A stretch of 64,000 bases of DNA, from positions 27,759,950 to 27,823,949 of the forward strand of contig OX424569.1 in the NCBI GenBank assembly GCA_949152475.1, written 5' to 3'. Source of the stretch: Terebella lapidaria (taxonomy: Eukaryota; Annelida; Polychaeta; Terebellida; Terebellidae). The notes below the pieces were generated by a model. That model was not told where the DNA came from and ran no database searches. It saw nothing but the letters and a program-made list of their open reading frames with translations. A program made the position numbers and the translations under genes. Below are positions 21,910-33,326 of this stretch, one piece after another; position 1 is the first letter of the stretch; the number at the start of each line of letters is the position of its first letter.

Positions 21910-22636
21910 GGTGCGATATCTGGAATGGATAATGACATTAGTACTTCAGTAGTAAGTTCCATTGATTCACAACATGGCCTATAGCCGTTGTAGCGTTTTC
22001 TCGAATGGCAGAAAGCATTTAGCCGCTGTATCATTTATTCAAACAGGAACAAATCATTATAACTGGAAGAGAATAATAAGAATATATTATTATTATTAAT
22101 CAATTAGTTTATGCTGTATTATCATTAAATACTTTATGATGTATCTTTTTTCAGAAATTGTTATTGAATTATACATGTATTAATAGTTGGTTTCGATACT
22201 TCTTTTCTGGTTCTAATCGTTCATTCCAAGAATAAATTTTTTTTACATTTTGTGTATATTTCTTCCCCCGGATTTATTCACTGTTTTCCTGATTCTGATA
22301 TTTGTTTCCTGGTTCTCATGCTTTTCAGGTTTGAATAATCTATGCCCGTACAAATAGCTTTGTCCCAGTTTTAGCAAATTAATCCTTTAATAGTTTTCAC
22401 AGTTCAAGATATTATGATATCACTAAGATTATTTTAATATGGATCAAACAACATCGCAGCGATATTCAATCTTGAAACATGTACATGTATTCCGCTAAAT
22501 TTGTTCGATCAAATAGGGAAAAGCCCTGTCGTATTCAAGGTGGACCATCCGATTCAACCGCACTGTCAACAAAAAGATCTGACAGCTTGACAATTGTTTG
22601 AAGGAAACGTTTATAAACCCGTCCCCGTCTCTCTCT

Positions 22637-22678
<42 letters not shown>

Positions 22679-22755
22679 ATGTGCAGAGCCGCGTTGTCTT
22701 TCCACATGAGATCGCTCCTAGATGTAATTCCTTGTCACCATCAAGAAAAAGTCAA
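21910..22755. other. No gene recognised; (CT)n microsatellite
   Basis: Sequence upstream of the TRIM pseudogene start. It contains a CT dinucleotide tract at about 22633-22670. No promoter or first exon could be assigned. Confidence 0.45.
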
Positions 22756-23104
22756 ACACGTTTAGAGTTGTAGGTGCGTTGTGCATTTCTCATTCGGCAA
22801 ACTGCCACCACTTTCGAGTACATTAATTTACCACTGGAGACTTAATTCACAGACACCTTTGTAATCATTTCTAATACTTCTCTTCTGTCGCGTGACAATT
22901 GCTTTCGATTGTTCATAGCCAGTCTGTTTAGAGCCTTTCCGAATTCCATTTCAGAGAAAGCTTGGTGTTGGAGTGTAGCAACGAGCATACAGTATTTATA
23001 ACCGTATGTATAATTGAATTGGTTGAGAAATCTTGTTGTCGCCGACGAAGACAATTTATTCATCTCCCGTTCAAGTTTGGCTCAATTTAGAGGAATCCAG
23101 TTAA
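22756..23104. repeat. 349-bp direct repeat E, left copy
   Basis: Recurs at 26119-26469 in the same orientation with roughly 90% identity by eye (starts acacgtttagagttgtaggt, ends gaatccagttaa or gaaaccagttaa). The two copies flank the 2.6-kb long-TIR element at 252 and 143 bp. The minus strand of this left copy carries a 73-codon frame, 22842-23063, ending QLSRDRREVLEMITKVSVN. In the right copy that frame is broken by a one-base insertion and a stop, so coding function is doubtful. Confidence 0.8.
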
Positions 23105-23356
23105 GATGCAGTGAGACCCTTCATCTTGGAAGCCACCATTTGCTCAGGGCAGAACCGTACCAAAAAAGAGTCGTTCGTTATATTTGTTGTTATATTTCTT
23201 GTGACCATTTAAGCGAGAAGTACACCAAGGTTCAATAGGTCCAACTAACGGGGATAACCGTGATATTCTATGCAGGAATGCTGCTCCGCATTTTGTCCTT
23301 CAAATTGTCATTGTAGTGATGAATGAATTACTTGTATGGGCCGCATAGGTTATACT

Positions 23357-25975
23357 TATGGAGCGTTTTTATGGTCAATATTCATTGACATGCATTGTAG
23401 ATTTTCTTGTTGTGAATGATTGTTTCAACCGCGAAATTCTTTATTCCACATTGCTGTTTCTAAACTTTCTGTGTCGAATTTACATATTCTTACTGCATAG
23501 TTCTAACTTCCATCTCCTTGCTGCTTACTTCCAAGTTCTCACTGGTACTTTCTCAATGCTTAATTCATCATGTCAAATTCTAACACCTTTGTCCATGCAA
23601 ACTATCAAAAATAAATCGCATCTGGCACAATGCATATGGAACTTAGCGCATTGCATTTAGAATATAGCATATCGCATGATGAACAACGCACAAAGAATGA
23701 AGCACTCGGCGGTTAGCGCCGCCTGTCGTCATAATGATGCAGTAGTAATTGTTGTGGACAAAATTACTACTGCAACATTATGACGACAGGAGGCGCTGGC
23801 CGCACGTAGCCACATGATGTATGAGAAACTAAGACCTCCTTTATCATTGGCGCGACCAACAGGTGCCACACTCATGCAGCTGAGCACAGACCCCAATGAA
23901 TTCCCGCACCCTGCCCTGTAAATAAACGAATAGTGAGTCTAGTGAGAGATGATTAATATGAGCCTATTAATAAGATTTCTATGCTCATTAAAATCAATTT
24001 TCGATGTGACGTCATGAACACTCATTATAATATAATACACTGTTGCGAATTAAGTGCAATTATCATGACATAGGCCTAAAATTAACATACACAAAATGGT
24101 CATTACTTGAGAATGGATAGTGATAATTGAGATGTGAAAAAAAATTCTCAGGAAACTGATGGCTATCTCTTTCAAGGCTAAATATGGTGATCTCTCCAAT
24201 CATAATTTCTTCATACCGTTAATTTGGCACGATTCCAACTTGTGACAGTAAAGTAGATACACTAGTACTGCGCTACGGTAGTTGTATTGGATTTAACATA
24301 TAGATCTTATTTACCTGTTTGCCAAATAAAGAGACAACGTAGCACCAAGTGTGCTGCAGCTTACCGGCAGATCATGAGAATTACACAGTGTATTGATTTT
24401 CCCAAAAACAAATTGTTACTCTGATCTTCAAACCTAAACATGCTCGTAAATGTTGCCAAACACACATTTCCTGTATGGAATATAATACGAAATCAAGTTG
24501 CATCAAGTTTGTTTCGTTAATGACATTATTCACACACCGTCGATTTAAAAGCAAACAAAACTTATACACATCACAAAGGTACTACATAGAGATTTTGAGG
24601 AGAATTATCTGAATAGTTTTTGAGAAAATGGCAGCCAAAGACAAAAATCATCGTTTCTTTTGACAAAGTAAGGTCGTTTTGACCTTTCAAAGTCATTCAA
24701 AATCTAATTCAAGGTCATCATTCAAACTGAAATATATGATTTCCCATTTGAATGTGCCAATACTACGCTGTATCTTGAAAAGTTCTAGGAGTTTACCCCC
24801 GCAAAGCTCCCATTATGAAAGAAAAATTGGGTGAAATTTTCCCCAAAATTTTCCCAAAAAAGTCCCAAAAATTTTTCAATGGCAAATTAAAAAAAAGTTT
24901 TTGCTGGAAATGGCTCAGAACGAATAGTGGCTCGATTTGGGACAAAAAATCAAAATGGCTGCCACACACAGACCGGCGATTCAAGGACAATGAAACTTGC
25001 CATTGATGTACATGAGGGAGATGTCTTGAAACAAAAAGCGCAAACAGATCAGACAGTTTTCGAGAAAAAGGCCATCAAAGTCCAAAATTAGCCACTTTTC
25101 ATAAAAAAAATGGCCGCCAAATCGGCAAAAACGATTGAATAATAATAAAAAAAAAACGAAAACAAAACGTCTCAGGGTATTAACCCAAGGAATGTTTTAG
25201 TAAATTTTCAGAAAAATTCTTCATCAAGGCCCCAAAAAGTTATTTGCCGGACGGACGACGGACGAACGTACCAATTTTTTTAGGTTAAAGGGCTTTCACC
25301 ATGTTAAATTTCCTTTCTCGTGTGAGCCCCTTATCCCCAAATTAATCCCCAAAATACACGTCTGCTCATAAAAAGTGGATTGGGCTATTTTCAGCTTTTC
25401 AAGCCCCTAAACCAGAGAGTGTAGACGGACGACGGACGAAAAACCACGCCAATAGCTTATCGGGCCATGGGTTGGTAAGCTAAAAATACTGCACCGGACC
25501 AGCGGTCCATCAAACCAAGGTCTTTCCTTCATCCGGGAGTCTTCAGTTTCTCATTCACAATGTGGCCACTCGACCCGCAGCGCTGTCTGTCGTCATAATA
25601 GTGCAGTAGTAATTTTGGCACATGAAATGCTTCATTCGTTATGCTTTGTTCTTCGTGCGATGTGCTTTATTCTAAATGAAATGTGCTAAGTTTCAAATGC
25701 ATTATGCCAGATGCGATTTGTTTTTGATAGTTTGCACGACCACAGGTGTTAGAATGTGACATGATGAATTAAGCATTGAGAAAGTACCAGTGAGAACTTG
25801 GAAGTAAGCAGAAAGGAGATGGAAGTTAGAACTATGCAGTAAGAATATGTAAATTCGACACAGAAAGTTTAGAAACAGCAATGTGGAATAATTAATTTTG
25901 CGGTTGAAACAATCAATCACAACAAGAAAATCTACAATGCATGTCAATGAATATTGACCCTAAAAACGCTCCATA
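23357..25975. mobile_element. 2.6-kb long-terminal-inverted-repeat element, copy 1
   Basis: The left ~480 bp (23357 onward, starting tatggagcgtttttatgg) and the right ~440 bp (ending ccctaaaaacgctccata at 25975) are reverse complements. The element is flanked by a 6-bp direct repeat, TATACT (23351-23356 and 25976-25981). The left arm ends in a strong hairpin. The interior (24280-25490) includes a block with gacaacgtagcaccaag and ggcagatcatgag, and an A-rich block ending in gacggacgacggacgaa tracts. No transposase is recognised. A second copy starts at 61688. Confidence 0.85.
23716..23796. repeat. 35-bp hairpin in the long-TIR element
   Basis: The left arm 23716-23750 (gcgccgcctgtcgtcataat then gatgcagtagtaatt) pairs with the right arm 23762-23796 with few mismatches across an 11-base loop. 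The same hairpin recurs at 62046-62125. The opposite TIR of this element, around 25590, keeps only one arm. Confidence 0.85.
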
Positions 25976-26118
25976 TATACTGTCGTGCAATAATACGCGT
26001 CAACTGAATACAGGCCACCTAATACATCCGGTACTGTCATTACAAATAGAATAACCTAATCTAGTCAGCACAAGCAACAATGACCTCAGTGTCAGAAAAG
26101 TAACACGGAACAGAAGTA

Positions 26119-26469
26119 ACACGTTTAGAGTTGTAGGTGCGTTGTGCATTACTCATTTGGTAAACTGATACCACTTTCGAGTACATTAAGTTACCACTGG
26201 AGAATTAATTCAAAGACGCTCTTGTAATCATTTCTAATACTTCTCTTCTGTCGCGTGACAATTGCTTTCAATTGATCATAGCCAGTTTGTTTAGAGACTT
26301 CCGGAATACAATCTCACAGAAAGCTTGGTGTTGGAATGTAGCAACGAATAGACAGTATTTATAACCATATTCATAACCGAATTGGTTGCGAAAAATCTTG
26401 TTGTCACCGACAGAGACAATTTATTCATCTCCCGATCAAGTTTGGCTCAATTTAGAGGAAACCAGTTAA
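26119..26469. repeat. 349-bp direct repeat E, right copy
   Basis: Second copy of the repeat at 22756-23104, same orientation. Its minus-strand frame has lost the reading frame relative to the left copy. Confidence 0.8.
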
Positions 26470-27299
26470 CATCATTTAGAAAACTGGTGGCAACATGCGG
26501 AATAGGTCCGGTGCTAAACTGACGCTACTGAACAGGTAATATTCAGGGTACTGAAGGATACACGCAAAATTTTGAACAGTAAGTGAAAAAGTATCTACAA
26601 TTATGTAATGATCAGATGTATCGTACGACGAGTGTCTTTGGGAATGCATGAGAGGGCTATGTTTTCCATTAATTAACGGCCCAGTTGACACCCGACCCGC
26701 TATATTAAAGATCTGGGCTGTAGTTGATATGTTATTCCAAACATTTCCCAATATGTTTCATCGATGTTAGAACAGAGGCTAGAGTTGAGGCATGGAATGA
26801 GTGAAAACATGTCCCGGTTTCACTTCCTTACTCGTCGTGTGTCATGTATGGTATCATATCTCTTCACTAGCAGGGTGTTTGAATCCATGGTGCTGTGGGT
26901 TGCTTTTCAATTGATCTTATACAGACATGGGCAACCTGCATAGTGCAGAAGTCAAAGGAAATATTCTAGAACTCACTCGAACAGTTCGAGGCATCTATCA
27001 TCTTTCTGTTGCCAATCACCCGTTTGGGAGCCATCCGACTGCTACCAGGTAAGCCACAGGGTGTAAGTCGTGTCTGCCATATCTCTTGATAAACAGAAGG
27101 ATCCAAAACAGAGAAATAATTCACAGCGTTGATTAAAAGACGTAGTAACATCATCTATTACAAAAAATATTATAACCAAATTAAATCAAAATTATTTTCA
27201 ACATGACAAACTTTAAACTTGACGCTCAATTTTGATTACGTTCACAATATTATCATTAATTTCAACACTGTTAAGAACAATCAGCAGGTACCAGAGAGA
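26470..27299. other. No assigned gene; possible minus-strand exon
   Basis: A minus-strand open frame at 26966-27154 has an acceptor-like tract (ttttttgtaatag) just before it and a possible donor (gtgagt) after the codons for ASNCS. Its product (YQEIWQTRLTPCGLPGSSR) is not recognised. Another minus-strand frame, 26476-26751, also has no known motif. I cannot link them into a gene. Confidence 0.3.
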
Positions 27300-27303
27300 T
27301 TAA

Positions 27304-28009
27304 CCTTTTCACTACTCATGGTTACGCTGCGTAACCATACCACACCCCTCCTGCTGTACTGATGGTTACGCTGCGTAACCATAACTTTGACAACCAATAG
27401 ATGTATATGTAACTGTCCACTGACTGTATTTAATGTTATATATACCCGAGAATGTACCTACACGCTTAACTAGCACATACATATTGCCACCGATTGAAAT
27501 CTAGAAGCTTAATTGACTGTTTAGTTATTTGAATAATTAACATGTCATTAAACTTGTGACGTCACAAGTACCGATTACAATGGGTCGGACTACTGACAAT
27601 TTTCACTAAAACTTTATCATCTCCATAACTAATCAAGATATTGATATGCTATAAACACCATCAAAACTCACGATATTCACATCATCACAAATATAGAAGA
27701 CTACAAGTACTGGAGTAAAACGTATTGAATTATATCTCATTACAAATTCGAATATGGCTGTATGATAAAGAAAATGGAAATAGCCATCTGTTTAGTCCCT
27801 AGATTTTTTTCTTGTTTCCACGGTAACCGATGAAATGGGGTTGAAAAGCATACTATATAGAAATAGCACACTATAATATGACTTTATTTTCGCACCTAAT
27901 TATTCTGAAACATCTTTGAATAAAAATAATCAAACATATAGAAATCCTATCAATTCATACATGAATCGGCTCAGTATGGAGGCTGAGGGGTGGGTCAGTA
28001 GCGAAAAGG
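27304..28009. mobile_element. piggyBac-type non-autonomous element (TTAA target sites)
   Basis: The ends ccttttcactact (left) and agtagcgaaaagg (right) are inverted with one mismatch. Both are flanked by TTAA (27300-27303 and 28010-28013), the diagnostic piggyBac target duplication. Near the left end the 19-bp palindrome tggttacgctgcgtaacca occurs twice (about 27319 and 27362). No transposase frame is present in the 706 bp. Confidence 0.85.
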
Positions 28010-28013
28010 TTAA

Positions 28014-29599
28014 CAATATAGTTATGTTTCATTTCGTCAGAAATATTACAGCTTCTATTGATAGCATCGAGTAAAGGAAAATAACAAACAATGCATATAC
28101 ATGTAAGTGTTTTTGTGTGTAGCATCTTCTTTCATGATAAGGTCACATGATGGATCTTCCAATGAGAAATTTTAAGCATATGTGGATAATATATCGTTTG
28201 ATAGACTACTTTTTGCATCATTTTATATGACCAGTTGAATATTCGAGTTATCAGTAAAAATCATCTAGTGCATGAAATCTCAAGCCCAAACATGCTACCA
28301 GAAAACATGATCCCACCAAAAATCCCATCCTTGGATTCCAAGTGGCCACTTGTGGATTAGGTGCAGAGCTCTTGTCTAGTACGAGCACCTGTCAATATGA
28401 TCCGCTTAACACTATAAGATAGTTCCCACAGTTTGAGAGTACCCAATACACACTTCCGCACGGGACTGGAGTAGAACTTCCTCAGTGCCCAAGAGCAGTT
28501 CAGTACTTTCATACAGTAGCTTTTTAGACGGTTTTTATTTTTATCTGTGCAATTGGTTGTGGTAGTCAATCTATACAAACAGTATCTAATATCGGTATAT
28601 TCCGATAAACAGAGAACTAATGTTCATTGCTCTGAGTCAATTTCAAAGCCTAGGAGATTCAATTCATATTGAGAAATTAATTATTTTCACGATATAGCCG
28701 TACAGAAGTACCCTGTTACACATAAAGCAACTTGCAATGAAATAACAACTTTCACTGGAATCAATGAAAATTAATGCAATAACAAAGAGTCAACATTGGA
28801 ATAATAGAAACGAGAATTATGAATTGACAAATAGTTATCGCATTCAGAATGAAGATGTTAAAATGAATAGTAAAAAGATGATACTCAGATGATCAGAGAC
28901 AGATGAAAGGAACCGAACTTGCCAATAATAATAATAATAAAAATAATAATAATGCACCCGACTGTGGTATACAGAAGTCCAGCAGACACACAACAATACG
29001 GAAATCTTTACATATGAACAGAACCACAACATTCGCATCTCAAAATGTTATTCTATAATTTCACAAACAGATCTGAGATTGGGAACCAAGAGCATTGCAT
29101 GCTATCGTGGAAACAAAAGCTGTGACAACAAAAACCGCGGACTCATCAATACTTGTTGTACAGGGAGGCATATTTTGTGTGATCGATTATATCTATGACA
29201 CCATGCATACGCTTTTGACTATCCTGATAAATTATATATGCCCTTGAAGATGTCCACCAAATGAGTTATAGTTAGTATGAAGTATATTCTTTCTCTAATA
29301 TTATACACGTATGCGTTGCTGAGGTGCATTTGAAAGCATATTGCAAAGGCATTGTTTAAAAATTACAAATACCAGGCAATATTTGGCAATGGTCCGTCTA
29401 AATGATGAAAAACTACACGCACAAGCCATCGGAATCCATTTCCACATGATGGATCATCCACATTAGTATAATATTTGCATCAATGAGACAATAGTAATTT
29501 ATAGTCTAGATGGCTGTCAATCCTACATTTGCATTCCCGTAAATGGGGAAAATGGTTGTTTTCATATTCGAATATCAGCATGTACTCAACAATATCATC
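28014..29599. other. No gene recognised; (AAT)n tract
   Basis: Short open frames only. An AAT-type microsatellite lies at 28922-28954. Confidence 0.45.
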
Positions 29600-29820
29600 A
29601 GGAAGTATTACTTGTATACATGTGTACATCTATTTGGTGGAGTTTGTTTCGGATTTCTAAGCTAAGTTGTGAGGCAGTTGTGTAGTTATTCCACCAGGTT
29701 TACAGTGGAAACAAAAACATTTCACACACTGTCTGCCTCTGGTGACACCAGTGTGTTTTTGGATAAACTACATGTAATTGGTCGAGCTTTGTTTCAGTTC
29801 CAAAATAATCTATTGCTAGA
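29600..29820 (+). repeat. Dispersed repeat family D, copy 3
   Basis: Contains gtttcggatttctaagct, gaggcagttgtgtag, ccaccaggtttacagtgg, acacactgtctgcctctggt and gacaccagtgtg, then ttggtcgagctttgtttc. A 136-codon frame starting at 29669 begins inside this repeat and runs into unique sequence; I treat it as incidental. Confidence 0.7.
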
Positions 29821-31920
29821 TGAAATTCTTGAATCCAAGAATTGTCAACCTTTAGATAAAATACCTTTATTACGCATAGAGGCCCTGACAGGACTGCGAT
29901 TGCGATTCACAAACAAATGTATCTATTATGCTTGCTGTCCAAACCATAAACAGCAGGCCGTTTCGCGAACAATCGCACAGAATAAAATTGTCAAAAATTA
30001 CTTTCTTTCGTTTACGTTTCATCTCACTTCATCCTCATGGATCATCAATATAATTGCCATATGTATTATACTCTTGTAGATATTTTAGTTTGTCCGTATT
30101 TTCCTTATGTTTTGTTAATTATGTTCAATTTTCTAATTTTAGAAGATCTAGATCAGATCTTTCGAGAGCTATTGTACAATTCAATTATAATACATGTAAG
30201 TATGTGTAGACAAAAATGAACCTCATATTACACTCAACTATATCAAGTGCTGTTACATGTTATAATGTGATTTACAAAGCAGCTGTTCATATGGAAATTG
30301 TCACCGCTTATCTCAAGCTTCTGGGCCGTGAAAGGGTAGCGGTGAAGGTCTTGTGTTGTATAAACAACCACGGGCTTGTGTGAAAATAATTCGTGTCCTA
30401 CTGTGAACTATGGATGTAATTATTATGCCGATTCCCTGCTATAATCATTCTCCAATAGATGAGAAACATTGGTGACATAAGGAGCAGAAATTGTGAAGAA
30501 ATGGAGTTGTTACTGCAGAGTTGTAGAGATGTAAATATTGCACATATTCCAGACGACTTTATAGACCTGACAGACATTCTTTCATGAGTGTTCGCTACAC
30601 CAAACTAAAAGACGTACCCATAATTACGATGCAAGTCATCCTCTCGAAGGAGCAGGAATGCTCTCTCGGGCGTTTTAAAGTATCCATATCGTGTGACGTT
30701 TGGCTGGAAAAACATGTAATGGCCAGTGTGAGGCGAATTGATAAGATTGCCAATATCTTGCGTTTAGCAATTTGAATGAGATATTTCCTCAATCCAATAT
30801 GATTACAAATCCACTAATGTTCCCCATCTAACGAGGTTTATTTTTATATACAGGTATATGGAAACTCAACCCACTTCATTGATGATGAACATACATTCTG
30901 GTCAGTGGCGGACACCAACGAAGATAATAGATGGTGGTTATAACATAATTCGTATAATGACACGATTATACCAAGTTCAACTGCTGTATTCGTGAACTAT
31001 TTATGAACTATTTCTGTAATCGCTGCTGAGAAATAGTTCACAAGCTTATCTCGTGAATTTGAAAGACTAGAGAGTAAACAATATCTGCAACACGTGGATT
31101 CCAACCAGGTATTACGGCGACTGTACTCGCACATCAAACAGAAGGGGTTGTGGGCTGTGGGTTGAAGAGACCAATTTTTGGTTGCATTTAAATCAATGTT
31201 AAATTGGGTATTTTCGGATGTGCGTTTGACCTTTGAAATAATTGGTGCGTAGCGGTTGATAGGGTGTGACAGTATAATCATAGTCCTTTAAAAACATATG
31301 TCAAAAAAAAAAACTACACAGCATGATAGTACCAGTTTTTCATAAAATGACGCTGAACAGGATGTCAATTTAGACCGTTTTTATACCGCAATAGCGACCT
31401 AGCATACATACATCAAAATCTTCTTTACTCCAAATAGTACCATCGGAATTTTTGCTTTTCCCAAAACCAGACTTCCACACACGCAAACTACCACGTGGAT
31501 CAATGTCGCTTCGCGTTGTCTCCCTAAGCAGCCATACATGTATATCTGGCGGAATGACGTCACTTAAAACGGAATCCTCAATGTGTGAGGACTCCCCAAG
31601 TCTATTCCTGGCTTCAAGCCTTTATGTATATGATATTTTGAATAGAGAATTGATACTCTATTATAAGGTCTTCCTAATATATGTGTTTCAAATTTTCAGG
31701 ATTGATGCATGATGCGATTGCAGTTGCACTGTGTACAATTTGGTGAAATATTCCTAAGCTGAGTAACATTATTTTAAACGAATATTAAGGATAAATGCAC
31801 ATTAATTCAATATGAAACGCATTATGTTGTTTGTAAAAGCAAAGCAAAAGAACAAAAACTTGCAAACACCTAGCCAATTATGTTTTAAGCAACTGATATT
31901 TAAGATGTAGATGCATGTAC
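29821..31920. other. No gene recognised
   Basis: No domain, repeat match or convincing exon was found over 2.1 kb on either strand. Confidence 0.4.
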
Positions 31921-31924
31921 TAGT

Positions 31925-32180
31925 ATATGAGAAAACCACCGTTAAAGTCCAAAATTGACCGTTTTTCGTCAAAAGTGACATCTTTCTGAAAAAAATTGCA
32001 AAAATAAAAAAAAATGCTTCATTTTCGAAATATTTATAGGCATTTTTCTACGAAATTTCAGTAAGTTTCGATCGTAACCTTCAAAGGTAAAAATGTAGAC
32101 GGAGCACGAGGACGACGGACGACGACGGACGCAACGCCACGGCAATTGGTTATCGGACCAAAGGTCGGTAACCTAAAAAC
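31925..32180. repeat. Dispersed A-rich repeat ending in GACGGACG tracts
   Basis: Starts gagaaaaccaccgttaaagt and ends gacgacggacgacgacgg, then ttatcggaccaaaggtcggt and aacctaaaaa. The same architecture (aaagtccaaaatt, A-rich middle, gacggacgacggacgaa, cttatcgggccatgggttgg, taagctaaaaa) forms the 25040-25490 block of the long-TIR element. Similar tails are, as I recall, common in marine invertebrate genomes. Confidence 0.6.
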
Positions 32181-33156
32181 TGAGGGAAAATGTTCATTAC
32201 ATTCTTTTCGAAGTTGGGAATATTTCAAGTATAAGGAAGGTTATGTCAAAACAACACACCACCTCGCCCAAGGTACAGCTTATTGAAACCGCAAGGCACA
32301 ACTCTTTATAAATGATTGCCCCTTGTATTCACATTAAGCACATCCGTACATAGTTTTTAAATTGTAATAATAACATTTGGAAACGCTAATAAAAGCACAG
32401 CTATTCATGAACACAGGTGCTCCCACTCATCGAGCGCGAAGCTTTCCGCTCCACGACTGAAGCGGTATGGTGCATTATAATGCCATTACGGGCGATGGAT
32501 AAGAAGTCATGGTGATATAATTATGTTGTCTTGTTCAGGAAAGCAAGCAAAAAATCGAATATTGTTTTACTAGAACCTATTATGCTTCTAAATTTATTAG
32601 AATATATTGAGTATGTTCTCAATATTCCGCAATAATCAAATGAAGTTGGTGCAATGATCATTTCGATATCGTGAAAGAGAGTGAAAAAGTTTGTATTACG
32701 TCGTACAAGCCCTAGTGAGAGAGATCCGTTGAAATGGGCTAAAATGTGAAATTCCTTTGATTGTTTCATGTCTTTATAAAATTACCAATGACACCTTGCG
32801 TTTGAAACCAGAAACTTCGGTTTGAATGTTTCTTAAATGTGGAGTTATGGGTTATTTTAACCCACGTGCGTGTGGACTTGAGGCACGAAGATTATCAAGC
32901 AATAAATTAAGTATTGAATTTATTTATTCAAACTAATATGATTACTAATATAAATAGTATGCATTGACTAACTTTATAGATGTTTGTCTAACTATGCATC
33001 TAGTATTTGTGAAGAGCCTAGACCAGGTGCCCGTGGCCGTCTGCTCACAGGCAAGCGACAAACGCGGAAGCCACGGCTTGAACCGGGCTTTGTGTTGAAA
33101 GCCCCTTGTGTCTGAAAATAGCAAATAGTATACCAGACTGCCTGGACAGAGCCGCC
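32181..33156. other. Upstream region of the GalNAc-transferase gene
   Basis: No recognisable TATA box or initiator could be assigned with confidence. The 5' UTR must end at the ATG at 33157. An in-frame upstream ATG at 33106 has a poor context. Confidence 0.35.
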
Positions 33157-33326
33157 ATGTTGTCACGCCGCAGAATCCTGATTCTATTTGCTGCCGTCTG
33201 CTTATGTTCCAGTTGCCACGTACTGTTGTTGTCATGGGAACGGATTGAAATCTGGCAAAATGCCAAAGAACACGTGGATATCAATACATTATTGCAACTT
33301 GAGACACCTGGCAATTACAATGACAG
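33157..33326 (+). CDS. GalNAc-transferase exon 1: start and signal anchor
   Basis: The ATG at 33157 has the strong context gccgccATGt, preferred over the in-frame ATG at 33106. It encodes MLSRRR, then a hydrophobic segment ILILFAAVCLCSSCHVLLL, typical of a type II Golgi anchor, then the start of the stem. The donor is ag|gtaagt; the exon ends in phase 2, splitting an Arg codon. Confidence 0.88.

Noticed and set aside
22756..26469. LTR pair flanking a retrotransposon
   Set aside because: The direct repeats lack TG...CA ends, a primer-binding site or pol between them; the interior is the long-TIR element instead.
29669..30079. 136-codon plus-strand frame
   Set aside because: Its first third is dispersed repeat D and the rest has no motif; starts in other D copies do not extend the same way.
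33106..33156. Upstream in-frame ATG as start of the GalNAc-transferase
   Set aside because: The context is weak, and the 17 extra residues would lengthen the cytosolic tail; the ATG at 33157 has gccgcc before it and places the anchor at the usual position.
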